Assembly (NCBI GenBank): GCA_021823345.1 | Contig: JAKAOF010000009.1 | Span: forward strand, 1 to 51,477 | Direction of reading: 5' to 3' | DNA from: Thermoplasmata archaeon | GTDB taxonomy: Archaea > Thermoplasmatota > Thermoplasmata > Lutacidiplasmatales > UBA184 | Length of the DNA: 51,477 nt | Shown here: piece by piece, positions 9,924-19,238 of the stretch | How positions within the stretch are numbered: position 1 is the first letter of the stretch | Layout of the letters: every line of letters starts with the position of its first letter | Notes under the pieces: model-generated | What the model was told of the DNA's origin: nothing | What the model saw: the letters and a program-made list of their open reading frames with translations, nothing else | Databases searched by the model: none | Position numbers and translations under genes: made by a program

Positions 9924-10703
9924 ATGGCGGCGTCCGAGCTTCGTCCGGCTCCGGTTCCAGGGCCTGCGGGTCCCCGGGAGGGAGTCACGGTGATTGCGGA
10001 TCGGATATCGAACGCCTACCTCGTCGAGGAGCCCGAGGGAGTCTATCTTATCGACGCCCTGTTCAGCGAAGGGGCCCGCCCGCTCCTCAAGGCGCTGGGC
10101 CCCGAAGAGAAGCGGAAGACGCTGAAGGGGATCCTTCTCACCCACCAACATATGGACCATGTCGGAGGCGCGGCGCGGCTCCACTGGCTCACCGGGGCCC
10201 CGGTCTCCGCCCACCGCTTCGACATGCCGGCGATCGAGCACAAGTCCCCGGCGATCGGCCCTCCCCTGCTGTCCCAGCTCATGCGCCGTCCCGCCGTCAC
10301 GGTCGCCCAGCGACTGGAGCATGGCGCCATGGTCGGCCCATTCCAGGTGATCCACGTGCCCGGTCACACCCCTGGAAGCGTGGCCTACCTCCACAAGGCC
10401 AAGGGGCTGCTGTTCACGGGGGACACCCTCATCACGGGGAAGTCCGGACGTCTCGCGTTGACCCGTCGCACGTTCTGCTACGATCCGGAGCAGGCAGCGC
10501 TTTCCCTATCGAAGTTCGAGGGACTCAAGGTGTCTGCGATCTTCCCGGGGCATGGTGCTCCGGTCTGGGACCAGGCGGCCGAGCAGCTCTCCGATGCCCT
10601 CGCGCGGCTGCGGAAGGTCGAGACACCGGTCGACCACACCATCTTCGGCCCCGAAGGGCGCCCCGAGATCCACCCGGGGATGCCCGGCTGGAAGGAGGGA
10701 TAA
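9924..10703 (+). CDS. MBL-fold metallo-hydrolase
   Basis: LLTHQHMDHVGG (HxHxDH), VIHVPGHTPGS, LLFTGDTL, IFPGHGAPV. Confidence 0.88.
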   Translation: MAASELRPAPVPGPAGPREGVTVIADRISNAYLVEEPEGVYLIDALFSEGARPLLKALGPEEKRKTLKGILLTHQHMDHVGGAARLHWLTGAPVSAHRFDMPAIEHKSPAIGPPLLSQLMRRPAVTVAQRLEHGAMVGPFQVIHVPGHTPGSVAYLHKAKGLLFTGDTLITGKSGRLALTRRTFCYDPEQAALSLSKFEGLKVSAIFPGHGAPVWDQAAEQLSDALARLRKVETPVDHTIFGPEGRPEIHPGMPGWKEG

Positions 10704-10749
10704 AACCTTTTAAGGGGGACATCTTTCGCCCAGCACCCTAACCGCATCC

Positions 10750-11364
10750 ATGGCAGAGTCAACATTCCGGCATTACAGCGACTCCTTCCACCAGACCCTC
10801 GGGAATGAGGGGGCGGCGTGGCGCAGGGAACGCCTGTTCCACTGGCGCCAGGAGCACGCCATCATCCGTGTCGAGCGGCCCACCCGCCTGAACCGCGCCC
10901 ACGCCCTGGGGTGGAAGTCGAAGCCCGGTTACCTGATCATACGCGTGCGGGTCCGCCGAGGCGGCCAGGGGAAGCGCCACATCATCGCCGGACGCCGGCC
11001 CAAGCACAAGGGTATCCTCAAGATGACCCTCAACAAGTCCATCCAACGCATCGCGGAGGAGCGGGCTCAGAAGAAGTATCCCAACCTCGAGGTGCTCAAC
11101 TCCTACTGGGTAGGCGAGGATGGCAAGGACAAGTTCTACGAGGTCATCATGGTCGACCGGTCCCACCCGGTGATCCTGGCAGATCCCAAGATCAGCTGGA
11201 TCGCCGAGCGCGGGAACCAACGCCGGGTCTATCGCGGGCTCACCAGTGCCGGCAAGAAGGGCCGCGGACTCCGCTGGAAAGGAAAGGGTGCCGAGCGTAT
11301 GCGCCCCTCCCGCCAAGCGAACCGCAAGCTCGAGAACCGGACGCACGTCAAGGTCATCCCGTAG
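10750..11364 (+). CDS. rpl15e: 50S ribosomal protein L15e
   Basis: Full-length archaeal L15e-like: [26 protein letters not shown]...RPKHKGI...[28 protein letters not shown]. Confidence 0.93.
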   Translation: MAESTFRHYSDSFHQTLGNEGAAWRRERLFHWRQEHAIIRVERPTRLNRAHALGWKSKPGYLIIRVRVRRGGQGKRHIIAGRRPKHKGILKMTLNKSIQRIAEERAQKKYPNLEVLNSYWVGEDGKDKFYEVIMVDRSHPVILADPKISWIAERGNQRRVYRGLTSAGKKGRGLRWKGKGAERMRPSRQANRKLENRTHVKVIP

Positions 11365-11806
11365 TCGGCCGAGGCGCTCCGAGCGCTTCCTCCGGCAGGG
11401 GAAGGCGGAAGGTTTCGCAATGGCGGGTGGTCCACCCCGAGAGGGCCTCGACGCTCAGGAGATCCCCCCGTACCACTCGCCCCAGTTGCCGTCGGGTCTC
11501 TGAGTCCACCGTCACCCGGGAACCTTGGAGCAGCCGCAGCAGGCTCCGAAGCAGGTGGGTGCCCTTCGCATCCCAGTCCGTGAGGAGGATCACGGGTCGG
11601 CCGCGGGCCACGAGCCGGTCCGCCACCTCGGAGAGCGGGTGCCCCTCGTTGAGGACGAGGAGGGATTCCCTCGGGAGCCCGATCTGCGAGAGCGCCCGAC
11701 GGTCCCGTTCCCCTTCGACGAGCACGAGGGCCCCGGATTCCGCGACGGTCTCTCGCAATCGTGCGAGCAGGACCAGAAACTCCTCGAACTTCTCCCGGGT
11801 CACCAT
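11354..11806 (-). CDS. Small Toprim-domain protein
   Basis: [14 protein letters not shown] ... [19 protein letters not shown] (Toprim E and DxD-type motif). Convergent with and overlapping the L15e 3' end. Confidence 0.7.
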   Translation of the reverse strand: MVTREKFEEFLVLLARLRETVAESGALVLVEGERDRRALSQIGLPRESLLVLNEGHPLSEVADRLVARGRPVILLTDWDAKGTHLLRSLLRLLQGSRVTVDSETRRQLGRVVRGDLLSVEALSGWTTRHCETFRLPLPEEALGAPRPTTG

Positions 11807-11851
11807 GGCGCTGCCGTGGGTCGCGGAAAGGATCCCCGCACCACCATCCAT

Positions 11852-14689
11852 CTACGAGGGCGGTTCCCCGGCCGGGTATCCGGGCTCGGAAGAAGCAAAG
11901 GGAGACCGGGGCGCGGCCCTCTGGCGCTTGCGGCGGAGCGCGGCGGCGATCAGCACGACGGCGGCCACGGCGAGCGCCGCGATGGCCAGATACCCCAGGT
12001 ATTCCTCGGTCGATGGAGAGGAAGAGGTCGACCCCGGTCCCGTCGCCGCCTTTACCACGGTCAGCGTCACGATGCCGGACACCGAGTGGGAGGCGGAGTC
12101 GTGGACCGTCACCGAGATCGCGAACGTGCCGTTGATCGTCGGGGTGCAGGGGAGGCTGGGGGTGCTCGAGCTCACGCACCCGCTCGGCAGCCCGGTGTAG
12201 GAGTACGAATAGGGAGCGCTCCCGCCCGTCACCGTGGCGTTGAGGTCGATACGGACGCCCACGTTCACGGGGTCCTGGCTGGCCACGAACGACTTGAGCA
12301 GGAACGGCGAGGACGAGGCTGTGCCGACCGTGAGCGGGACAGTGGCGGACACCGAGTGGGAATGCGTGTCGGTGACGAGGACCGACAGCGAGTAGGAACC
12401 CGAAACGGACGGGGTGCAGTTCAAGCTCGCCGTGTCCTTGGTGACGCAGCCCGGCGGCAGTCCCGAATAGAGGTACGTATAGGGAGGAGCCCCGCCGGTG
12501 ACCTTCACCAGGAGGTTGATCGGACTCCCGAGGGTGGGATTCGGGGGAGTGGCCACGAAGGACGTTATGGAGGGGTAGCCCGCAGGTGCCGTCACGGTCA
12601 GGGAGGCGGTGGCATTCGTGCTCCGCAACAAGGAATCGGTGACGGTGACCTTCACGGAGTACGTGCCCGCGGAGGTGGGTCGGCAGGTGATGCTCGCCTG
12701 GCTGATCGAGGAACATCCCGCGGGGAGGCCGCCGTAGCTGTACTGGAGCGGCGAGGACCCCCCGGACACGGTGACGTTGAGGTACGCCGTTCCGTTCACG
12801 GCCAGCGTGGGGGGCGAGATGGTGAAGGAAGTGATGGCGGGGGGAGCAGGGGAGGAGGGCAGGACCGCCAGCACGGTCGAGTTGTTCGTGGACCGTCCCT
12901 GGGCGTCGGTGACGGTCACCTTGACGGAAAAGTTACCCGTCACGGAGGGGGTGCACGGTAGGGAAGTGCTGTTGGTGCTCAGGCACCCGGTGGGAAGCCC
13001 GGTATAGACGTATTGAAGGGGCGTCGCACCCCCGGAGACGACCACCTGGAACTGGGTTGCCGACCCCAGCACGATGCTCGGCGGGGTGGCCGTAAAGGAG
13101 GTGATCAGAAGGGATGGCACGGTCACGGAGAGGGAGAGCGGTCCCTTCGAGTTCGTGGCATGGCTCGCATCGGTCACGCTCACGTTGATGTAGGGATAGG
13201 TGCCGGCCGCGGTGGGAGTACACGGGAGCGAGGAGAGGTTCTGGGGCGAGCAACCGCTCGGGAGCCCCGTGTAGGAGTACGTGTAGGGCGCCGTGCCTCC
13301 CGTGACGGTGGCATTGATCCACACGGATTTGCCCAGGGTGATGGAGGGCGAGGAGAGAGTGAAGGCGGTGATGGTGGGCCCACTGGAGCTCACGGAGAGC
13401 GAGGTGTTCTTCGCGGTGGTCTGGGAGCGGGCGTCCTTCAAGGTGACCTTGACGGTGAATCCTCCGGTCACGGTGGGGGTGCACGTTAGGGTGGAGGCGT
13501 TGACCGTGCTGCACCCGGTGGGAAGGCCCGAGTAGGAGTACGAGTAGGGAGTCGTTCCCCCGCTCGCCTGGACCACGAACTTCGTGCTCGCCCCGAGGGT
13601 AATGGTGGCGGGAGTCGCCGTGAAGGAGGAGATCGATGGTTGTGGGGCCGAACTGACGACAAAGGAGCAACCCGCCCCGGTGGTCCCGGTCCTTCCCGTG
13701 GAGTCGGTGACCGTCATCGTCGGATTGACCGTCGCCGCGGTGGTGTAGGTGTGGGTGACCTGGACGCCGGTGCCGGTCCCGCCATCTCCGAAGTTCCAGG
13801 CGTAGGTGAAGGACGGGGTCCCGCCTTGCACGGTCGCCGTGAACTGGATCTTGTCTCCCGCCGTGAAGGTTCCCGAGCAACCGACGCTCGCCCCCGTCGT
13901 GAGGTCCTTCAGGGAGTACGACGGCAAGGGATCGCTCTGGCAGACATTCCCGGGACAGATCGTCGACCACGCCAACCCGGCGGAGTTCGTCCCTCCGCTG
14001 GGATACCCCGTGGCCGAGTCACAGGGCTCGCTGCCCATCCCGGCGAATCCGGAGGGCGCCCACTGGCAGTAGGCGCCGCTCAGGTAGCTGCCCCAGAAGT
14101 TGAACCCATTGCTGTTGTAGTAGGCGAGCGACCAGTTGAACGAGCACATCGGGTTGAAGTAGATGCCCCCCCAGTCGCTCGTGCTTCCCGACCAGGTCGG
14201 GCACTCGGCGGGATTGTAGTTCCCGACCGGGAAGGTCCCGCCGGCAGGCGGGCACTGGCCACCCGTGCCCTCCTGAAGGACCCCTTCGGCGTTGGGGTAC
14301 GAGGAGCTGGACCCGCACCCGGGGGAGGTGACATAGCACGTTCCCGAGCCGCTTTCAATGGCCCCTGCGCAGAACCCGCTCTCCTGGTAGGCCATGGAGA
14401 CGAAGGTGACCTCGAGGTTTCCCGTGTACCCCGCGTACGCGGCACAGTCGACCACCTGCTGGAGCGTGAGCGTGGTCGATACCCCGTAGAAGTTGGAGTT
14501 CGGACAGGTCGTGGTGGCCGTGATGTGCGGGACCCCGCTCGGGGAAACGTTGACCGGGGTCGAGGGGGCCGTGCGGGGGGACGACGAAATTGCCCCCGAA
14601 GTGACAAAGAGCGTTACGACCAAGAGGCTAGCCAGGATCGACCATCGGTAGGCGACGCCCGTGGTACGGTGGGTAGGACCATGTGCCAT
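11852..14689 (-). CDS. Giant surface protein: signal peptide, lysozyme/transglycosylase-like domain, PKD domain, six Ig-like repeats, C-terminal TM anchor
   Basis: Start MAHGPTHRTTGVAYRWSILASLLVVTLFVTSG (signal). SMAYQESGFCAGAIES...CSFNWSLAYYNSNGFNFWGSYLSGAYCQW (lysozyme-like). AWNFGDGGTGTGVQVTHTYT (PKD). Repeats 'ITSFTATP...GLPxGC...LxCTP'. TM EYLGYLAIAALAVAAVVLIAAALRRKR. Confidence 0.8.
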   Translation of the reverse strand: MAHGPTHRTTGVAYRWSILASLLVVTLFVTSGAISSSPRTAPSTPVNVSPSGVPHITATTTCPNSNFYGVSTTLTLQQVVDCAAYAGYTGNLEVTFVSMAYQESGFCAGAIESGSGTCYVTSPGCGSSSSYPNAEGVLQEGTGGQCPPAGGTFPVGNYNPAECPTWSGSTSDWGGIYFNPMCSFNWSLAYYNSNGFNFWGSYLSGAYCQWAPSGFAGMGSEPCDSATGYPSGGTNSAGLAWSTICPGNVCQSDPLPSYSLKDLTTGASVGCSGTFTAGDKIQFTATVQGGTPSFTYAWNFGDGGTGTGVQVTHTYTTAATVNPTMTVTDSTGRTGTTGAGCSFVVSSAPQPSISSFTATPATITLGASTKFVVQASGGTTPYSYSYSGLPTGCSTVNASTLTCTPTVTGGFTVKVTLKDARSQTTAKNTSLSVSSSGPTITAFTLSSPSITLGKSVWINATVTGGTAPYTYSYTGLPSGCSPQNLSSLPCTPTAAGTYPYINVSVTDASHATNSKGPLSLSVTVPSLLITSFTATPPSIVLGSATQFQVVVSGGATPLQYVYTGLPTGCLSTNSTSLPCTPSVTGNFSVKVTVTDAQGRSTNNSTVLAVLPSSPAPPAITSFTISPPTLAVNGTAYLNVTVSGGSSPLQYSYGGLPAGCSSISQASITCRPTSAGTYSVKVTVTDSLLRSTNATASLTVTAPAGYPSITSFVATPPNPTLGSPINLLVKVTGGAPPYTYLYSGLPPGCVTKDTASLNCTPSVSGSYSLSVLVTDTHSHSVSATVPLTVGTASSSPFLLKSFVASQDPVNVGVRIDLNATVTGGSAPYSYSYTGLPSGCVSSSTPSLPCTPTINGTFAISVTVHDSASHSVSGIVTLTVVKAATGPGSTSSSPSTEEYLGYLAIAALAVAAVVLIAAALRRKRQRAAPRSPFASSEPGYPAGEPPS
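11990..13640 (-). repeat. Six tandem Ig-like repeats (~80-95 aa each) with conserved Cys pair
   Basis: In the translation: ISSFTATPATITLG, ITAFTLSSPSITLG, ITSFTATPPSIVLG, ITSFTISPPTLAVN, ITSFVATPPNPTLG and LKSFVASQDPVNVG each begin a repeat containing GLPxGC and a C(T/R)PT motif. Boundaries approximate. Confidence 0.75.
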
Positions 14690-14888
14690 GCTGACAGTGG
14701 TGAAGGCAAGCCGGACCGGATATTTAGGCATGTTGCTCCTCGAGACCAGACAGTACACTTCATCCGTCCCTCCCCCGCGAGGCCCGGGAACCGATGGTTC
14801 GGACCTTCTCCAGGCGAAGAAGACCCCACATCGAATTCCGCACCCGACGGGGCCACTTATCTATGGCTGTGCGCATGCCCCGGGAGCC

Positions 14889-15503
14889 ATGGGTTCTAAG
14901 GAGGATCGCGGCGCCCGACTCCTGCAACAGCGACGGGAGGAACGTGGCTCGCCGTACCGGCTGACGAAGCTGGGGCAGGACTTCTACCGGTCCACCCGAG
15001 CGTACCTCGAGGAGCTGAGAGCCCTGCTCCAGAAGGAGCTGAAGGAGGACCCGCTCTCCCAGAAGGTCGACTTCACCCGAAATCAGTACCAGCGGGCCCT
15101 GGGGGCCGCGCGGGAGATCCAGAGCCTGCGGCTCGCGAAGATCGCCCACTGGGCCGTGCAGTCCACCGTGGGCGGCGTGATGGCGGAGGACCTCTTGCCC
15201 GAGGAGAAGACGCTCTACGACACCATGGTCCGCGAGCTCAAGGGATTCTCCTCCCAGTACGATCTCGATTCGGAGACCCCCCGCTCCGAGACCCCTCCCC
15301 AGGAACCGCCCAGTCCCCCGACCCCCGGTCCCCAGAAGGAGGTCGTCGTGCGCATCGTCGCCGATGGTCCCCAACTCCCGATCGAGACCTACGGGGATAC
15401 GAAACTCCGCCGAGAGGAGCTCGTCACTATGCCGGAACGGGAAGCCCGGATCCTGGTCGACTCCAAGCGGGCCACCTTGGTGGACACTTCCCGATGCAGC
15501 TGA
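14889..15503 (+). CDS. GINS complex subunit, Gins51-like
   Basis: SPYRLTKLGQDFYRSTRAYLEELRALLQKELKEDPLS (A domain) plus C-terminal B domain VVRIVADGPQLPIETYGDTKLRREELVTMPEREARILVDSKRATLVD. Confidence 0.7.
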   Translation: MGSKEDRGARLLQQRREERGSPYRLTKLGQDFYRSTRAYLEELRALLQKELKEDPLSQKVDFTRNQYQRALGAAREIQSLRLAKIAHWAVQSTVGGVMAEDLLPEEKTLYDTMVRELKGFSSQYDLDSETPRSETPPQEPPSPPTPGPQKEVVVRIVADGPQLPIETYGDTKLRREELVTMPEREARILVDSKRATLVDTSRCS

Positions 15504-16399
15504 CCTTCCTCGGGACGGCCGGCTCCTGGCCCACTAAGGAACGGAACGCGAGCGCCATCGCGCTGGACATGGAGGGCGAAGTGGTCCTCTTGGACTGCGG
15601 CGAGGGGACCCAGCGACAGTTCTTCCTGAGCCCGATGTCCTTCATGCGGGTCCGTCGGATCTTCATCACCCACTTCCACGGGGACCACTTCCTGGGCCTC
15701 CCCGGCCTCATCCAGAGCATGGGGCTCAACAACCGTACCGAGCCGCTCGAGGTCTATGGACCGGAGGAAGTGGTCCCGACCATCGAGTCGATCATGCGGC
15801 TGGGCCACTTCACGCAGAAGTTCCCCGTGACCCCCCACCCCATGTCCCCCGGGAGCCGCGAGGACCTCGGTAACTACACCGTCTCGGCGGTCCGGGCGAA
15901 TCACCCCGTGCCCGCCCTGGCCTTCCGGATCGAGGAGAAGGAAAAGCGCGGCCGATTCGACGCGGACCGGGCCCACTCCCTCGGTTGCCAGGGGAGGGAT
16001 TTTGCGGTCCTCGAGCGCGGAGAGGCCGTGGTCCTCCGGAACGGCACCCGGGTCACCCCGGAGATGGTCATGGGCCCGCCCCGCCCGGGGCGCTCCATCG
16101 TCTACACCGGGGACACCGCCCCCGCCCCGGACGTCGTCACGCTGGCCCGGGACGCGGACATCCTCATCCACGAGGCGTCGGTCGAATCTTCGCTCGAGAA
16201 GGACGCGAACGCCTGGGGACATTCTTCCGCGCGACAGGCGGCCCACGCCGCCCAGGAGGCCCGAGTGGGGGAACTTTACCTCACGCATTTCTCCTCCCGC
16301 TACCCCGACGTGGCCCCGCTGGAAGCCGAGGCCCGGGTGACCTTCGAACGCTCGACCGCGGCGTACGACCTTTTGTCCGTCATCATCCGGCAACGGTGA
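15494..16399 (+). CDS. rnz: Ribonuclease Z
   Basis: LTFLGTAGSWPTKERNASAIALDMEGEVVLLDCGEGTQRQF...FITHFHGDHFLGLPGLIQSM...YTGDTAP...HEAS. Confidence 0.92.
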   Translation: MQLTFLGTAGSWPTKERNASAIALDMEGEVVLLDCGEGTQRQFFLSPMSFMRVRRIFITHFHGDHFLGLPGLIQSMGLNNRTEPLEVYGPEEVVPTIESIMRLGHFTQKFPVTPHPMSPGSREDLGNYTVSAVRANHPVPALAFRIEEKEKRGRFDADRAHSLGCQGRDFAVLERGEAVVLRNGTRVTPEMVMGPPRPGRSIVYTGDTAPAPDVVTLARDADILIHEASVESSLEKDANAWGHSSARQAAHAAQEARVGELYLTHFSSRYPDVAPLEAEARVTFERSTAAYDLLSVIIRQR

Positions 16400-16404
16400 G
16401 CGCC

Positions 16405-17670
16405 ATGGTCATCGTCGACACCATCCTCACGGGCCTGAACGAGGTCGTCACGCTCGAGCAAGGACCCATTCCCCGCCGGGGAAAGGACCTGGAGGAGCTC
16501 ACCCGGGTCGACCGCGGGGCCATTGGTCTCCGCGAAGGGAAGGTGGCGTGGGTGGGCCGATCCTCCGAGCTCGACCGTGCGGTGCGCCTCCGCAAGGGGG
16601 GCACGCGCCGAGAGTTCTCCGGAGGGATCGCGGTCCCGGGCTTTGTCGACGCGCACACGCACCTGGTGTTTGCGGGTGACCGGTCCCCGGAAGCGGGGCG
16701 GAAGGTCCGGGGAGAGAGCTATCTCGAGATCGCCCGCCGTGGCGGGGGGCTCTTCTCCACGGTGACCGCCACCCGGATGGCATCGGAGGCCGCGCTCTTC
16801 CGTGAGGCTCGGGCACGGCTCGAGGGCATGGTGAGCTGGGGGACGACCTCGCTCGAGGTGAAGAGCGGGTACGGGTTGGACCTCGACTCGGAACTGCGGA
16901 TTCTCCAGGTGATCCGACGGTTGGGGCGCTCCGCGGGGGCCACCGTCGTCCCTACCTTCCTGGGGGCCCACGCGATCCCCCCCGAGTTCTCGGGTCGGTC
17001 CTCGGCGTACGTGCGGGACCTTCTGCGGAGGCAGATCCCGGTCGTGGCCCGCCAGGGGATCGCCCGATTCTGTGACGTGTTCTGCGAGGCGGGCTTCTTC
17101 TCGGCAGGGGAGTCGCGGACCATCCTGAAGGCCGGCCAGCGAGCCGGACTCGGGGCGAAGATCCACGCGGAGGAGTTCTCCCATTCCGGAGGGATCCGCG
17201 TGGCCGCGGACGTGGGGGCAGTGAGCGCGGACCACCTCCTCTGCGCGAACGCCGCCGACATCGAGCTCATGGCCCGCCGGGGAGTGACGGCCGTCCTCCT
17301 CCCCACGACCCCGTGGGCCTCCATGTCCCCCGCCCGGTCCCCCGGCCGAGAAATGGCCGATGCGGGGGTCGCCGTGGCCCTCGGCTCGGATTTCAGCCCC
17401 AACTCCTGGGAGGACTCGATGCCCCTCGTCCTGGCGCATGCCGTCTATTCTGCCCACTTGACCCCGGCCGAGGCGCTCACCGCCGCGACAGTGAACGCGG
17501 CGTACGCCATCGGTCTACCGGGGGCGGGGCGGATCGTTCCCGGGGGACGCGCGGACATCGCCGTCTTTGACCTGCCCTCGCCCGAGCATCTCGGCTATCG
17601 TCTCTCTCCCCCGAAACCCCTCGAGGTCTTCCTCGGCGGACGCCCTGTCTCCCATCCCGCGGCATCCTGA
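16405..17670 (+). CDS. hutI: Imidazolonepropionase
   Basis: GGIAVPGFVDAHTHLVFAGDR, WGTTSLEVKSGYGLDLDSELRIL, PTFLGAHAIPPEF, ALGSDFSPNSWEDSM. Start ATG 16405 inside ORF 15985..17670. Confidence 0.9.
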   Translation: MVIVDTILTGLNEVVTLEQGPIPRRGKDLEELTRVDRGAIGLREGKVAWVGRSSELDRAVRLRKGGTRREFSGGIAVPGFVDAHTHLVFAGDRSPEAGRKVRGESYLEIARRGGGLFSTVTATRMASEAALFREARARLEGMVSWGTTSLEVKSGYGLDLDSELRILQVIRRLGRSAGATVVPTFLGAHAIPPEFSGRSSAYVRDLLRRQIPVVARQGIARFCDVFCEAGFFSAGESRTILKAGQRAGLGAKIHAEEFSHSGGIRVAADVGAVSADHLLCANAADIELMARRGVTAVLLPTTPWASMSPARSPGREMADAGVAVALGSDFSPNSWEDSMPLVLAHAVYSAHLTPAEALTAATVNAAYAIGLPGAGRIVPGGRADIAVFDLPSPEHLGYRLSPPKPLEVFLGGRPVSHPAAS

Positions 17671-17686
17671 GGAGTCTTTATTTCGG

Positions 17687-17700
17687 CAACGAATTCGTTG
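17687..17700. promoter_or_regulatory. Perfect 14-bp palindrome CAACGAATTCGTTG directly upstream of citrate synthase ATG, next to TATA-like CTTTATTT (17676-17683)
   Basis: Self-complementary 14-mer ending 1 bp before ATG 17702. Confidence 0.45.
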
Positions 17701-17701
17701 A

Positions 17702-18991
17702 ATGTCGAGTGTGAAGAACATGCCCTCCGACTCTCTCGGAATTCAGGACGCAAGGACAGGGAAGAACTATTCGTTTCCGGTGGAACAAGGACATCTGCGG
17801 GCGGTCGACCTGGAACAGGTGAAGACCTCCGATACCGACCCGGGCCTGGTCTCCTATGATCCCGGGCTCATCAACACGGCCATCTGCAAGAGCCGGATCA
17901 CCTACATCGACGGTGAGCGGGGGATCCTCCGCTACCGCGGGTATCCCATCGAGGAGATCGCCGAAAAGAAATCCTACCTCGAGGTCGCCCATCTTCTCGT
18001 CAAGGGGGAGTTCCCCTCGCCGAGCGAGATGTCGGACTGGGAGCACAACATCACCTACCACACGCTCCTCCACGAGAACCTCAAGGTGTTCATGGGCGGG
18101 TTCCGCTACGACGCCCACCCGATGGGGATCCTCGTCGGGACCCTCGGGGCCCTTTCCACCTTCTACCCAGACGCGAAGAACGTGCGAGATGAGGAGTCGC
18201 GGCGGTTGCAGATCTACCGTCTCATCGCGAAGATCCCCACCATCGCGGCGTTCGCCTACCGCCACTCCCAGGGGCGGGACTACATCGACCCGAGCAACGA
18301 TCTATCCTACGCGGAGAACTTCCTCTCGATCACGTTCCGGCCCTCGGTCTCCACCCGCTACGAGGTGAACCCGGAGCTCGCGAAGGCGCTCGACGTGCTC
18401 TTCGTCCTGCACGCTGACCACGAGCAGAACTGCAGCACCAACGCGATGCGCGCCGTGGCGAGCTCGCTCGCGGACCCCTACAGCTGCGCCGCGGCGGCGG
18501 CCGCGGCGCTCTACGGGCCGCTCCATGGCGGCGCCAACGAGGCGGTGGTCCAGATGCTCCGGGAGATCGGTTCCGTGGACAAGGTCCCCGACATCATCCG
18601 GGACGTCAAGGCGGGGAAGCGACGGCTCATGGGATTCGGGCACCGGGTCTACCACAACTACGACCCGCGGGCCAAGATCATCAAGAAGATGGCGGGGAAG
18701 GTCTTCGAGATCCGCGGGACGAACCCGCTCCTCGACATCGCCCTCGAGCTCGAGCGGATCGCGCTGTCGGATGAATACTTCATCAGCCGGCACCTGTATC
18801 CCAACGTGGACTTCTACTCCGGGCTCATCTACCAGTCGATGGGGTTCCCCACGGACATGTTCCCCGTCCTCTTCGCCATCCCCCGCATGTCGGGATGGCT
18901 CGCCCAGTGGCAGGAAGGGGTCATGGACCCCGAGCAGAAGATCGTCCGGCCCAAGCAGATCTACCTGGGGCCGGCCGAGCGCCACCTCTAG
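17702..18991 (+). CDS. gltA: Citrate synthase
   Basis: ITYIDGERGILRYRGYPIEEIAEK, LHADHEQNCSTNAMR, GPLHGGANEAVVQML, MGFGHRVYHNYDPRAKI. Confidence 0.95.
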   Translation: MSSVKNMPSDSLGIQDARTGKNYSFPVEQGHLRAVDLEQVKTSDTDPGLVSYDPGLINTAICKSRITYIDGERGILRYRGYPIEEIAEKKSYLEVAHLLVKGEFPSPSEMSDWEHNITYHTLLHENLKVFMGGFRYDAHPMGILVGTLGALSTFYPDAKNVRDEESRRLQIYRLIAKIPTIAAFAYRHSQGRDYIDPSNDLSYAENFLSITFRPSVSTRYEVNPELAKALDVLFVLHADHEQNCSTNAMRAVASSLADPYSCAAAAAAALYGPLHGGANEAVVQMLREIGSVDKVPDIIRDVKAGKRRLMGFGHRVYHNYDPRAKIIKKMAGKVFEIRGTNPLLDIALELERIALSDEYFISRHLYPNVDFYSGLIYQSMGFPTDMFPVLFAIPRMSGWLAQWQEGVMDPEQKIVRPKQIYLGPAERHL

Positions 18992-19238
18992 CCGGGCTAC
19001 GGTCCGCCCGGGAGGAGGCTCCCGGGCGGCGGGGGACTTCCCGACGCCGGATGCCGGGCCGCGGGAAACGATCCGGAGATTCTGACACGGTTCAGTTCTC
19101 CTTTTCAGCGCTTGGGCGCCATCGAGACCTCTGGGTCCGGAATTGAACTAAGTCCCGCAGGGGTTATCAACAAGGTTCGGCTTTACTTCCAGTGAGCAAG
19201 GTCTCACCTACGTTAATGTATCCGAGGGCGATCCAAAA

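Noticed and set aside
10700-10715. TAAAACCTTTTA palindrome upstream of rpl15e
   Set aside because: Best explained as the promoter TATA region of a ribosomal protein gene; short arms, not compelling as an operator.
11340-11370. Convergent overlap of L15e and the Toprim gene as a regulatory feature
   Set aside because: 11-bp convergent 3' overlaps are ordinary in compact archaeal genomes.
19000-19238. Possible tRNA or small RNA in the intergenic region before 19239
   Set aside because: No convincing cloverleaf, T-loop GGTTCRA or acceptor pairing seen by eye.
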